DNA of 64,000 nt from Paramecium sonneborni (lineage: Eukaryota > Ciliophora > Oligohymenophorea > Peniculida > Parameciidae): contig CAJJDN010000009.1 of the NCBI GenBank assembly GCA_905182985.1, forward strand, positions 438,115 through 502,114, in the 5' to 3' direction. Shown here piece after piece: positions 11,673 through 23,569 of this stretch. How positions within the stretch are numbered: the stretch's first letter is position 1; the number at the start of each line of letters is the position of its first letter. The position numbers and the translations under genes are program-made. The notes beneath the pieces are model-generated. The model had not been told where the DNA came from and searched no databases. It saw only the letters and a program-made list of their open reading frames with translations.

Positions 11673-13337
11673 TCATTATGCAATATCAAATAATTTTAAT
11701 AGGTTATTAAATTCGAAAATTAAATATTTATTGTATTTATTATAATACAACTATTGAAGACAATCTGAATGTTTGGAATTCCATTAAAGATCTTATGATA
11801 ACATGCATTCATTTATGTTTTCTAATTTTAAACTATTCATAGATTTTTTTATGCAAAAATCTATTAGATTTTCTTTAATACAGATTTCAACATGATCTTA
11901 AATATTTTAGTCAAAATTTAGTTTGTAATTTTGCATAAGGTTTCTAAAAACACTTCTAACTTTGGCTTAAGGTGCTTTTAAATCAGAATCATAAACAAAA
12001 TCTCTTAAAATCAATTTATAATTTTACTTTTCAAAATAATCTTCAATCATATATCTAGAAAGCAAAGTACTATTTTTAAGATTAAATGGATTTAATCTCA
12101 ATTATTTTTCTAAATCATTAATAGTTATTTCTGCTTCTGAAGAAAATAATATCTTAACTAATTAATTTAATAATATACTAGTTCTGCATCTTATAAAGAA
12201 ATTCTCTTTTTTCTTAATGACAATTTTAATTCTAAAATGGTTTATTCAATTTGTTATTTTTTGACTTACTTAACAACAATATTATCTCCATGATGTGGAG
12301 ATATCAATGGAGAAATAATGACTTAAGTAGTGGATTAAAATGGTTAATCCTCTCCATAAATTAAGGTTTAAGTTGATAATTTCTTCTTGGTAAATTATTA
12401 TAAATATCTATTTATATAAATATTATAATTACTAATCTATTTGCTTTTACCTTTCCAATAAAATATTATAATCCTTTTAAAGTTTATCATATTTATCATT
12501 GATCGATTTTTTTTCTGCCTCTAAGTGTTAAACCTTTTATTTAAAATCATAATTTTATTCAGTTAGAGAATTTTGGTTTTCTTAAATTATTTATTAATAT
12601 TAATAAAGTTTTGTATGTAAATGTTATATTTCATCCATTTTTATTTAAAGTTCATCGACCAAAATATTTTCATTCTTACTTTGATGTTTCAACAAATTCA
12701 TTTCAGATAATGGATCTCTATCACGATATCTTTATATTTATTAGTCTTTTAATTTCATCACTTATTATAGTTAATTATTTTTGGCTTTGACTTAAATAAA
12801 ATCAGCCCTAATTTTCTCTAATTCATTGATATATTAATTTTAGATCTCAATCTTATTTAATAAATTTATATTATCTTTAACTATCTAATTTTAATCACCC
12901 TCAAATTTCTGAAAAATTTAATATTTTAAAAGTTCTTTTTTTAAATCTTGAATCTACATTTTTTAATCTTATTATGTTTTGAATTATGTATTTTATTTAA
13001 GCAATTAAATTTCTTGTTCTTTTTATTTTATTCTTAATTAACTCTATTAAATTACTTTTCTTTAATCAGATTCATCCATCATGTTTATCTCTTTTCCAAA
13101 TTATTACATCATTCCTTACAAGGATTGATTTTCTTATTTTAACTGTTTTGTTTTCAATTTTTCTAAATGTAATTATTCATAAAGTGTTTCTTTATCAATA
13201 CTAATATTTTTTGGTATGATAACTTTTCTGATTCTACACGAATTAGAATCATTTATTGAATATAATGTCTTAATTCTTCTACTTGGAACTTTTTTTTAAG
13301 GATATTAAAAATATTGATTGGCTATATGTTAACTCAT
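11673..13337 (-). CDS. Long coiled-coil protein
   Basis: 537 residues with two introns (12408-12432; 12153-12178, whose 3' end is TTAAG rather than TAG, the only choice that restores the frame). Residues about 60-330 are near-continuous coiled coil rich in Lys, Gln and Glu. A globular tail follows with SLQDAELILFSSEAEITIND, NPFNLKNSTLLSRYMIEDYF and an Asn/Leu-rich end. The tail's spacing recalls degenerate EF-hand pairs found in ciliary coiled-coil proteins, but no calcium-binding loop is intact. Function unknown. It converges on the methyltransferase gene with 25 bp between stops. Confidence 0.7.
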
Positions 13338-13575
13338 AAATAAATAAATTAAAGATAAGTTTTAAGTTTTATCATTATTTTATCGCAAACTGATAAACAA
13401 CTATTACAAAGAATTAATAAAAGTTTTTTTAGAAGGCTTAGAAAAATTAACTGAAAATAGTAAAGTTTAGGATATGATTTGAAGGCACATAAATTAATTA
13501 TCTAATATAATAGTTAAACTTTAATGTTAGGAATACTATATTTTAATTTTTATATTTATTTTTATTTATTAAAAA

Positions 13576-14310
13576 ATGAAAAAAAAATAAACTAAAAAGA
13601 ATTAGAATAATAATTCTAAATTAAGTATAACAAAACTTATAAAATTAATGGATGATTAACATAAAAGAGGTTAATACAAAGATTATCCATTATATGGTTT
13701 AAGTTTTGCAAATTTAAGGATAAATATAATTACACCAGAAATTAATAAATACCTTTAAAAATTTCCAAATGAAAGTATCTTATTGCAATTATTTCATTAG
13801 AGTATCTAGGTTTTACAAAATGTCATTTATGTAATTTGGAAGGATTGGATTATCCAGGAGAAAAATTAATTTCAATAAATATGAACTATACAATTACCTT
13901 AGAGGGGATAGTTTATAAAAAATTTCAACAATGTACCCCAACATAACTCATTTAGATCTTAGTCATAATTTAATATCAAATATAGAAGTATAAATGAATA
14001 TTATTAAAGGATTTGAATCATTTAAAAAATTTTAAGAATTTATAACATCTTGATCTGTGTTTTAATCCAGTAAAAAGATTTAAGGAATATAGAAAGATAA
14101 TTTTTGAATTGGTTCCTGATTTGTAAAATTTAGATGATTAGTAAGATATTGATGATTCAGATGATAATTCTAGCAGAGATAATTGGGTATTGATTAATTA
14201 TATATTTAAAGGAATCTAATTAAGAAGAGAGTGAAAGTGAGGCTAGTTTTAATGAAGAGAGTAGTGATGAAGATGTTAAGCCAAAAAAGAGAAAGAAAGT
14301 AAAGAAATGA
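13576..14310 (+). CDS. ANP32-like LRR protein, first assembled copy (frameshifted)
   Basis: Second ANP32-like gene of the window. ATG at 13576 gives MKKKQTKKNQNN and then leucine-rich repeats (ITHLDLSHNLIS, LQHLDLCFNPV) with the ANP32 cap ELVPDLQNLDD, an acidic stretch (DIDDSDDNSS, EESESEASFNEESSDED) and a basic nuclear-signal-like end KPKKRKKVKK. Introns are 13775-13800, 13988-14009 and 14187-14211. This copy carries two extra bases near 13890 (AACTATACAATT versus AACTACAATT in the second copy), which break the frame after residue about 96. The second copy lacks them. The gene is therefore most likely intact (219 aa), with this version ending in a poor-quality contig end. Confidence 0.8.
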
Positions 14311-14857
14311 TTTATTATTAATCATGGTTTGGATAAAATAATTGATTTATTATAAATTATAAATAAATGGAGAAGCTCTAAAGAGAGATGCATAATTAGT
14401 ATTAGTATATACTTTTAGAAATAAACCGATTAAATTCAAAATTAGTGAGAATTGAAGAATAATAAGAGTCAATCAAACCGAAGCAATGTGTTCCAATTTA
14501 AAATAAAGAAAATAATTACGATATTATAGTAAGAATGACTACTACTAGTCATAATTCCGCAGTATTGAAATGATTTAAGACAGATACAATCACTTGAGTA
14601 GCCAGTTCGACAAGATTAAACAGTAGATAGATCAAAAAGTCTGTTTAGAAGACTTTGTTAAATACACATCAAAAGTAGCATCAGAATATGCAACTTTATA
14701 GATGTTAGATTTAAGCATGTAATCTATTGAGACTAGGATGCTGTTCTATCCAAATGATTAATAAATGAAAGGAAGTTTAATAACATCAAGAGTTAAATAA
14801 TAACATAAACAAACTTAAGTTTTTGAATATCAACATTAGATTGAATAATAATTTGAA
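13626..14857. repeat. Duplicated contig end 1, left copy
   Basis: 1,232 bases repeated almost exactly at 14859-16088, separated by one N. The only difference I found is a 2-base indel. It covers the LRR gene and the start of the coiled-coil gene. Confidence 0.9.
14367..14857 (+). CDS. 5' fragment of coiled-coil protein (assembly copy)
   Basis: Same start and first intron (14529-14548) as the complete gene at 15598. It is cut at the N and represents a duplicated contig end, not a separate gene. Confidence 0.8.
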
Positions 14858-14858
14858 N
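14858..14858. other. Assembly gap (single N)
   Basis: Single unresolved base at the junction of the duplicated 1.23-kb segments; marks an unmerged contig overlap. Confidence 0.95.
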
Positions 14859-15541
14859 TATAACAAAACTTATAAAATTAATGGATGATTAACATAAAAG
14901 AGGTTAATACAAAGATTATCCATTATATGGTTTAAGTTTTGCAAATTTAAGGATAAATATAATTACACCAGAAATTAATAAATACCTTTAAAAATTTCCA
15001 AATGAAAGTATCTTATTGCAATTATTTCATTAGAGTATCTAGGTTTTACAAAATGTCATTTATGTAATTTGGAAGGATTGGATTATCCAGGAGAAAAATT
15101 AATTTCAATAAATATGAACTACAATTACCTTAGAGGGGATAGTTTATAAAAAATTTCAACAATGTACCCCAACATAACTCATTTAGATCTTAGTCATAAT
15201 TTAATATCAAATATAGAAGTATAAATGAATATTATTAAAGGATTTGAATCATTTAAAAAATTTTAAGAATTTATAACATCTTGATCTGTGTTTTAATCCA
15301 GTAAAAAGATTTAAGGAATATAGAAAGATAATTTTTGAATTGGTTCCTGATTTGTAAAATTTAGATGATTAGTAAGATATTGATGATTCAGATGATAATT
15401 CTAGCAGAGATAATTGGGTATTGATTAATTATATATTTAAAGGAATCTAATTAAGAAGAGAGTGAAAGTGAGGCTAGTTTTAATGAAGAGAGTAGTGATG
15501 AAGATGTTAAGCCAAAAAAGAGAAAGAAAGTAAAGAAATGA
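14859..15541 (+). CDS. ANP32-like LRR protein, second copy, 5' truncated by gap
   Basis: Correct-frame copy of the gene that starts at 13576. The first 17 codons are missing because the segment begins at the N. Introns are 15008-15033, 15219-15240 and 15418-15442. The reading ISINMNYNYLRG is continuous here, whereas the left copy is shifted at this point. Confidence 0.8.
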
Positions 15542-16088
15542 TTTATTATTAATCATGGTTTGGATAAAATAATTGATTTATTATAAATTATAAATAAATG
15601 GAGAAGCTCTAAAGAGAGATGCATAATTAGTATTAGTATATACTTTTAGAAATAAACCGATTAAATTCAAAATTAGTGAGAATTGAAGAATAATAAGAGT
15701 CAATCAAACCGAAGCAATGTGTTCCAATTTAAAATAAAGAAAATAATTACGATATTATAGTAAGAATGACTACTACTAGTCATAATTCCGCAGTATTGAA
15801 ATGATTTAAGACAGATACAATCACTTGAGTAGCCAGTTCGACAAGATTAAACAGTAGATAGATCAAAAAGTCTGTTTAGAAGACTTTGTTAAATACACAT
15901 CAAAAGTAGCATCAGAATATGCAACTTTATAGATGTTAGATTTAAGCATGTAATCTATTGAGACTAGGATGCTGTTCTATCCAAATGATTAATAAATGAA
16001 AGGAAGTTTAATAACATCAAGAGTTAAATAATAACATAAACAAACTTAAGTTTTTGAATATCAACATTAGATTGAATAATAATTTGAA
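14859..16088. repeat. Duplicated contig end 1, right copy
   Basis: Right copy of the 1.23-kb segment. It lacks the two extra bases and gives open reading frames, so it is the better version. Confidence 0.9.
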
Positions 16089-17274
16089 GAAAGATTAAAT
16101 CGATTTAGAGAATTAATAATATCTTAAGTTAGATAGTTCTGTGATTAAATTCAAGCATAGGATATTAGTAAACCATTTAGAGAATAAATTTCAAATAATA
16201 TAAATAATCTACATGAGAAGCTGCATCAATTAGAATTGTTTCAACTTGAAATTCAAAGACATTTAGAAGCTAGAGAATTCGAGAAATTCATAAAAAAATA
16301 TACAGAAGTAGAAGAAAGAGTCAAATTATTAGAAAATCATTCTAAAGGTTTAAATGAATTAATTCAGGTTCTAAGCGAAAAGAAAAAAGTTGATGAAGAA
16401 GAATAAAAAAAGAAAAAAAGGGAAAATAAAGAAAAAAAATTTGAGGATCACTTAAATTAATATTTGACAATTGAAGATTTCTAAAAGTATTAATAATATA
16501 TGAAGGATAATGTTGTAACTAAGATTCAAGGTAAAATATTAATTAATAAAAGGTGCTTAACTTTTATAAAGAATTAATGAAACAGAGGATAATATTAGAA
16601 GTTTATTTAATAAAGAAATATATGATAAATTATCATTAGAAATTGTAGATATAGATGAAAAATTTGGATTAATGTTAGATTAATTAAAAAATAAAATTAA
16701 TCAAAGTTTTCAAATTCAAATTTAGAAATTTAGTTAATTTGAAATGTCTATGGGCTCATTTATGAGTAAATCAGAAGTAATATAAATGTTGGATAATCCA
16801 TAAGCTATGATGAAAGTGAATTCAGCTGTATAAGACATATAAGAAAAATTTAAAGAACTTTATCTAAAATAAATAGATATTTTAGAATCTTCTTTTAAAT
16901 TTTAAATATCTAACATATAGGCAGCAAATATAACAGAAAATGATAAATTAAACTAATATTTCTTACTTTAAAAAAAATGTGAGTAAATAAAAATAGTTTT
17001 ATTCGAATATTTTGGATAGAATAATTTGTAAAATTATACTTAGAAATAGAAATAAGAATTATTCTAGTAACAATCTTAATAATTGTAAAATTAAAATAGA
17101 TTAGAAAGTAAAATCTAGAATCGTCCTTTATCAGTTGGTAGTAGGAATACTAAATTAAGAAGATAATCAATTACACCAAAAGTGATTTCTTCATCTTTTT
17201 CAGGAAGTTCAGCAGAACCACTATTTTTTTAAAAGGTTTTGTAGAATCCTTTAGTTTAAAAAATGAAGAAATGA
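15598..17274 (+). CDS. Coiled-coil protein, 544 aa
   Basis: Complete copy of a gene assembled in pieces elsewhere. Two introns (15760-15779, only 20 nt; 16531-16552). The product is almost entirely helical: a first region with HLSSQFDKIKQQIDQKVCL, heptads through residues 140-300, a highly charged KKKKRENKEKK stretch, then more coiled coil and a Gln/Ser-rich tail ending near a basic segment. No known domain. It lies 27 bp convergent with the RING gene. A structural or ciliary role is plausible but unsupported by any motif. Confidence 0.75.
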
Positions 17275-17301
17275 TGTTTGTTAATAATAAAAAATAATAA
17301 A

Positions 17302-17949
17302 TCACTTTAAGTTTTTTTTCTTATTGTAGTCCTCATCATCTGTTTTTATTTCACTTCTACATACTGGACAACTATTATGTTATTTTAGCCAAGGGATTAA
17401 ACAGTCTGGATGAAAATGATGATTACAAGGCATTTATAAGGCTTATTATTATTGATATTCCTCTTAACAAACGCTGCAGCATTCAGATGGTAAATTAATT
17501 TTTTCAAGTTTATCAATAACTTCTTATGATGCCGGAGGAGATCTTAATATAATAAATTTATACCCATATACATTGGGATCATTCTGACTAATATAATCAA
17601 TTAGCTGTTCTAATGATTGGCCAGGCTGAAATTGAGTGTTTGGAAACATTAATTACAGTAGATTATCAAATAAATTTGTTCTTTATTAAAATCTAATAGG
17701 TATTTAATTTCTAGTGATATGAATTATAGTTTAGGGTTATTGTCTTTATTGTGTTTAAGTTTGTCTTGATGATGAATTTGTTTATGAATTTTCTCCATAA
17801 GGAATAAAACCTCGTGGATCATTTGAAGGGTCAATAATTTCGCAAAACTCTTAAAAGCAAAAGGCACATTTCATAAGATCTGATGTAACCGTGGATTCAA
17901 ATTATTTTTTGCAAATATGACACCAACATAAATTAATTGATTATTACAT
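17302..17949 (-). CDS. RNF126/RNF115-like RING E3 ligase (left assembly copy)
   Basis: Intronless 215-residue protein. The N-terminal zinc ribbon CWCHICKK ... KCAFCFQEFCE resembles the BCA2 zinc finger that starts RNF115/126 and plant RZF proteins. The linker holds the conserved SPPASQEVIDKL, and the C-terminal RING reads CSVCQEEY, MPCNHHFHPDCLIPWL and NSCPVC. This domain order is that of ubiquitin ligases acting in protein quality control and trafficking. Identical to the gene at 18671-19318; one of the two is an assembly duplicate. Confidence 0.9.
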
Positions 17950-17974
17950 AATTAATATATTGATATATTTAATA

Positions 17975-18201
17975 TCAATTGGTAATTTTGCCTTAAACAT
18001 CTCTCTTATATGATTAACTTTGAGATCCAACTTAACTTGAATAAATTCTATAAACGTCATCAAAAGTGTTTAACTCTTCTGTCAATGTTTCACTTACTGA
18101 TTTATAATGACCTTCAGCATTATTCAAGTCCTAAAATTACAATAAATAAAAACTTCATTTGCTAAATCAATAGAGTTTTGGATTTTCTTTAATCTTTCTT
18201 T
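17975..18201 (-). CDS. 3' fragment of trichocyst matrix protein gene (assembly copy)
   Basis: Copy of the last exon, an intron and part of the preceding exon of the gene at 19344-20741, cut by the N at 18202. Not an independent gene. Confidence 0.8.
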
Positions 18202-18202
18202 N
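18202..18202. other. Assembly gap (single N)
   Basis: Single N between the two 1,368-base copies. Confidence 0.95.
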
Positions 18203-18643
18203 GACATATAAGAAAAATTTAAAGAACTTTATCTAAAATAAATAGATATTTTAGAATCTTCTTTTAAATTTTAAATATCTAACATATAGGCAGCAAATAT
18301 AACAGAAAATGATAAATTAAACTAATATTTCTTACTTTAAAAAAAATGTGAGTAAATAAAAATAGTTTTATTCGAATATTTTGGATAGAATAATTTGTAA
18401 AATTATACTTAGAAATAGAAATAAGAATTATTCTAGTAACAATCTTAATAATTGTAAAATTAAAATAGATTAGAAAGTAAAATCTAGAATCGTCCTTTAT
18501 CAGTTGGTAGTAGGAATACTAAATTAAGAAGATAATCAATTACACCAAAAGTGATTTCTTCATCTTTTTCAGGAAGTTCAGCAGAACCACTATTTTTTTA
18601 AAAGGTTTTGTAGAATCCTTTAGTTTAAAAAATGAAGAAATGA
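18203..18643 (+). CDS. 3' fragment of coiled-coil protein (assembly copy)
   Basis: Repeats codons from the end of the gene at 15598-17274, starting inside the frame at the N and ending at the same TGA. Confidence 0.8.
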
Positions 18644-18670
18644 TGTTTGTTAATAATAAAAAATAATAAA

Positions 18671-19318
18671 TCACTTTAAGTTTTTTTTCTTATTGTAGTC
18701 CTCATCATCTGTTTTTATTTCACTTCTACATACTGGACAACTATTATGTTATTTTAGCCAAGGGATTAAACAGTCTGGATGAAAATGATGATTACAAGGC
18801 ATTTATAAGGCTTATTATTATTGATATTCCTCTTAACAAACGCTGCAGCATTCAGATGGTAAATTAATTTTTTCAAGTTTATCAATAACTTCTTATGATG
18901 CCGGAGGAGATCTTAATATAATAAATTTATACCCATATACATTGGGATCATTCTGACTAATATAATCAATTAGCTGTTCTAATGATTGGCCAGGCTGAAA
19001 TTGAGTGTTTGGAAACATTAATTACAGTAGATTATCAAATAAATTTGTTCTTTATTAAAATCTAATAGGTATTTAATTTCTAGTGATATGAATTATAGTT
19101 TAGGGTTATTGTCTTTATTGTGTTTAAGTTTGTCTTGATGATGAATTTGTTTATGAATTTTCTCCATAAGGAATAAAACCTCGTGGATCATTTGAAGGGT
19201 CAATAATTTCGCAAAACTCTTAAAAGCAAAAGGCACATTTCATAAGATCTGATGTAACCGTGGATTCAAATTATTTTTTGCAAATATGACACCAACATAA
19301 ATTAATTGATTATTACAT
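18671..19318 (-). CDS. RNF126/RNF115-like RING E3 ligase (right assembly copy)
   Basis: Same 215-residue protein as at 17302-17949: BCA2-like zinc ribbon, PPAS linker, RING-H2 with conserved Trp before the last cysteine pair. In this copy the gene lies in its natural setting, 25 bp downstream of the trichocyst gene stop on the same strand. Confidence 0.9.
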
Positions 19319-19343
19319 AATTAATATATTGATATATTTAATA

Positions 19344-20741
19344 TCAATTGGTAATTTTGCCTTAAACATCTCTCTTATATGATTAACTTTGAGATCCAAC
19401 TTAACTTGAATAAATTCTATAAACGTCATCAAAAGTGTTTAACTCTTCTGTCAATGTTTCACTTACTGATTTATAATGACCTTCAGCATTATTCAAGTCC
19501 TAAAATTACAATAAATAAAAACTTCATTTGCTAAATCAATAGAGTTTTGGATTTTCTTTAATCTTTCTTTACAGGCAGCTGTGGCTTGTAAAATAGTAAT
19601 CAATTGATTTTATAATTTTTCCTATTTATAAATCTAATAAATACAAGATTGATATCTTCAGCTACTAGATGACCTTTAAATGTTTCATTTTCCCTAAAGA
19701 TTAATCCTTTGAAATCACTATATCCCATAGCAGAATTAACTTGATTGTCTTATTTTTTTGAAAAAGATCCTCTGACTTCTGATTCAAGGATATCAAGGAA
19801 ATTAAGTAATTCTTATTAAGCAACAGTGAATTAACTATAATCCTTAGTAGATCCAGATTCAGCAGGTGCTTTTTATCCTTTTTCAATAATTTTATTGAAG
19901 GCAGCAGCTTCCTTAGCTAATTATTCATTTGTAGCCTTTTCAGCATCTTCAAAAGGATGTTCAGGAACAGGAGCCTCAGGTTCTTCAATTTAATCATGTA
20001 ATTCAATTTCATGATCTTCTGCTTCTGTTGTTTCATCTACTGCATCTTCAGTAGTTTCTTGATTTGTTTCTTCAACATCTTAGGTTTCCTCTTAAGTATC
20101 CTCTTAAGTGTCATCTTCAACGACTTCTGCATCTTCATAAACATGAGGAGGTTCGTTTGTTTCAGAAGTCACTTCTGCTTCATCTTCATCATCAGCTAAA
20201 TATGATTTTAGTTATATGAATTAGGCAGATTATAATAATGTTGGTAAGTCAGTCTATAGGATTATGTTTATTATTTACTTCTTTAGCATTTTTAATAGCT
20301 CTTCTAAGAAAAGCTATTAAATTCAAAGTTTTCTTGCTATTTTTGATATCGTTAATGAAATTAGAATTAGACTCGCATCTATTGATATCTAATCTTTATA
20401 GTCTTTCATTATTCTCTTTGATTCTTTTCTCTAACCAACTTATATAGCTTAGAGTAATTCTAATATCTCTCTCTTTGTTAGCCCATTCTTGGTCTCTTCG
20501 ATTACATTCTCCTCTTTAAGTAGAAGCAGATCTCATCAAATCATTCACTATGTCTTGTTTTGTCTTATACTTTCCATAATATTCATACATATCTAGTGGC
20601 ACTCCAATCAGCCTCAAGTTGTTCTAGCTATTTTGAAGTTCCATTTTTCAAATCTGCTAACATTTTTAATACAACATCTATTTCATTGGATTAACAGTAA
20701 GTTGTAATTAACAACAATGCTATAATTCCGAATACCTTCAT
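19344..20741 (-). CDS. Trichocyst matrix protein-like precursor
   Basis: 433 residues, four introns (20564-20588, 20254-20278, 19622-19644, 19500-19522). It begins with a signal peptide (MKVFGIIALLLITTYC), then a Trp-containing helical segment (LEADWSATRY, EWANKERDIRITLSYISWLEKR), an acidic Thr/Glu-rich middle (EDTQEDTQEETQDVEETNQ) and a second helical domain (ELLNFLDILESEVRGSF, AMGYSDFKGLIF, TAACKERLKKIQNSI). Size, signal peptide, acidic pro-region and two coiled-coil modules fit the Paramecium trichocyst matrix protein family, whose precursors are cleaved in the maturing granule and crystallise. The exact subfamily is not assigned. Confidence 0.78.
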
Positions 20742-20941
20742 GTTAATATTAATAATATATAAATAAAAACGGTATAAACTTATTCCGAAATAAAGAGATT
20801 AAGTAAGAGCTAAGTAATTTCAACATTGAATCGAAAAAAAATGTTTAAATAAATTGTTTATATTGGTATAAGTTTAGAAATGGGATAGTGATGATCTCTC
20901 AAATGTGTAATAATATAAATTAATTTATTATATTATTGTTA

Positions 20942-22631
20942 ATGGGTGTATGTGGAGGAAAAGGACCTAAAAGCTAGAAAAATGCATAAAAAGACTAAGA
21001 CAAAAAATAACCTGAAGGAAATCCAAAAAGTGTTGAAAATGGATAACACAAAGATAAAAAAGTACTAACTACTTAAAAAACATAATTCAAAGTGAATCCT
21101 TCTATTTTTGTGACATTGAAGAAAGGGGATATATTAAACTATTATAGAATTGATTAAACTTTAGGAGAGGGTATAGAAGAGTTTAAAAATCTAATAAAGG
21201 TTCTTATGGAAAAGTCAGTTTAGTGACTTAAAAAGTAACTGGATTACCTAGAGCTATGAAACAAATCCGAAAAGATAAAATTGAATAAAAAGATAACATG
21301 ATTCAAGAAGTGTCTATTCTAAAAGAATTAGATCATCCTAACATTGTTAGTGTTTATGAATTATATGAAGATGAATAATATGTTTACATAATTACAGAGT
21401 AATTTTGAAATTGTATCAGGCACAAGATATCTAAGTGGAGGAGAATTATTTGAAAAAATAAATGAAATAGATCACTTTGATGAAACCATAGCAGCAGGAT
21501 ATATGAGAAAAATTTTGGAGGCTGTTAATTATTGTCATAATAGAAATGTGGTACATCGGTAATTTCTATGGATTTATTTTAGTGATCTGAAACCTGAGAA
21601 TATAATATTTGAATCAAGAAAAACTAATTCAAGCTTAAAAATAATTGATTTTGGTACAGCAAAAGAATTATTAGACAGTACAAAATTATCGTAAAGAATA
21701 GGAACGGTAATATAAATATTTAGATTAGCCTTATTATATAGCACCTGAAGTTATTAGTAAATAATATGATAAAAAATGTGATGTTTGGTCTTGTGGTGTT
21801 ATATTATTTATCATGTTATGTGGATATCCTCCATTTAATGGATAATCTTAATAAGAATTATATTAAAGAATTTAAGCAGGTGTTTACTCCTTTGATGGTA
21901 ATTAAAATATAATTATATTTATAATAGAACCTGAATGGAATGAAATATCAATGGATGCTAAAGATTTAATAAAGAAAATGTTAATAACTGATCCTGAAAA
22001 AAGAATATCAGCTCATGATGCTTTATAACATGAATGGATTAAAATGACATAAAAAGAAAAAAAAATAAATCATAAATCACTTGAAAACTTAGCTAAATTT
22101 CATGTAACTTATTTTAAAAATAAAAATTAGAGTTATAGTAAATTAAAAGTTGCTATTATGTAATTAATCACGACTTAAGTTATGACAAATTAAGAAAAAA
22201 AGAAATTGTAAAAATAATTTAAGAAAATTGATGTAAACCATGATGGTACTTTAAGTAAAGAGGAATTACTTTAATGTTATAGGGAAATCTATAATGATGA
22301 ACTAAAATGTCATTAAATAGTTGATCACCTATTTGAATAAGCAGATGTTAATGGATCTAATTAAATTGATTATACAGAATTTGTAATTGCTTTTGCAAAA
22401 AAAGAATAAATTATGGCATAAAACAAGCTAGAAAAAGCTTTTAAATTATTTGACAAAGATGGAAATGGTCTAATCAGTAAATAAGAACTCTAAGATATTA
22501 TGGGTGGAGTATAATTGAGTGATAATCAATGGAGTAATGTTTTTGGTGAACTAGATCTTAATGGAGATGGAGTTGTAACTTTATAAGAATTTACTGATAT
22601 GCTCATTAAGGGAGCAAATGAATAAGAATGA
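20942..22631 (+). CDS. Calcium-dependent protein kinase (CDPK)
   Basis: 509 residues after six introns (21171-21199, 21399-21426, 21559-21582, 21707-21728, 21898-21927, 22104-22130). The N-terminus MGVCGGKG fits N-myristoylation at Gly2 with palmitoylation at Cys4. The kinase domain shows LGEGSYGKV, A-M-K-Q-I, VVHRDLKPEN, IIDFGTAKE and GTPYYIAPE. A junction helix follows (LKVAIMQLI) and then EF-hands with clear loops DVNHDGTLSKEE, DVNGSNQIDYTE, DKDGNGLISKQE and DLNGDGVVTLQE. All catalytic residues are present. The sixth intron is 27 nt and stop-free; removing it gives the usual kinase-to-CaM spacing. Confidence 0.95.
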
Positions 22632-23569
22632 TAAAATAGTTTATTTCCTTTTTAGAAATTTTCATTATTTCGATTATTGTTCAATTTAGTTATCTGTTGT
22701 GAGTTTAAATTACATTTATTTCATTAGAATTTCTTGTATTACTTATTAGATAAACTTAAACGCTGTTTTTAAAAAATTTATGGGATTTATTCAAATTAAT
22801 CTTTACAGACAATCTTGGGTGAAACTAATATACCTAAATTTTTACCTTATTAATTTTCTAATTAACTCAAAATTTACATTTATTTTTAATTCGATTTTTT
22901 GTTAATATTCCTACTATTAAAGAATTTTTAAGTTTTTTAGTATATAATAAAGTTATCTTTAAAATTTAAATTATCTATTCAATGAGAACTCATTCTTCTC
23001 TATTATAATTAATTATAAACAATTTGTTTCTATTGATATTGTTAGTTTTTACAAATCAAGATATTTTTCTCTAATTTTTTAGTAATTTCTTATTAATTTT
23101 ATTTGATATTAAATTAATCATCATCATATTGTAATTTAAGGATGTTATATTAATTGTAGATGCTTAACAAATCTTTTAATGGAATAAACTTATAATCTTT
23201 ATGTTATGACATTTTAAAATTAATTCTATATATATTTTGATTAAATAATCAACATTATTAGGTTTCTTCTCATATATTTACTATTAATAAGCTTATTTAA
23301 ATTATAATTTAGATGTTCACAAAGCGATTATTTATTTAATTAGTATTTAAATTGAAATGAATGGTCTTATCATTATAAGTGTATGATTGTTTTTAATATT
23401 TATAAAAAGTTAATTGAAAATAAAAAAGTAAGATCAAAGAAATAAGAGTAAGATTACAATAAAGACGAAATTAAAAGGTTTTTAATGGAATAATTAAGTA
23501 ATGGGATTATAATAAATATACTTATTGAGTATTTATTTAGAGAATAAATAATTGATAAAATTAATATTT
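22632..23569. other. Long intergenic region, no gene seen
   Basis: About 940 bp, unusually long for this genome. Very AT-rich, only short frames on both strands, no recognisable domain. Confidence 0.5.

Larger units (their letters stand above)
16834..18201. repeat. Duplicated contig end 2, left copy
   Basis: 1,368 bases repeated at 18203-19570 with no length difference, separated by one N. It covers the 3' end of the coiled-coil gene, the whole RING gene and the 3' end of the trichocyst gene. Confidence 0.9.
18203..19570. repeat. Duplicated contig end 2, right copy
   Basis: Right copy of the 1,368-base segment; continues without break into the rest of the trichocyst gene. Confidence 0.9.

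Noticed and set aside
14367..18643. Three separate coiled-coil genes and two RING genes
   Set aside because: Copies flank single Ns and match exactly or nearly so; interpreted as one coiled-coil gene and one RING gene.
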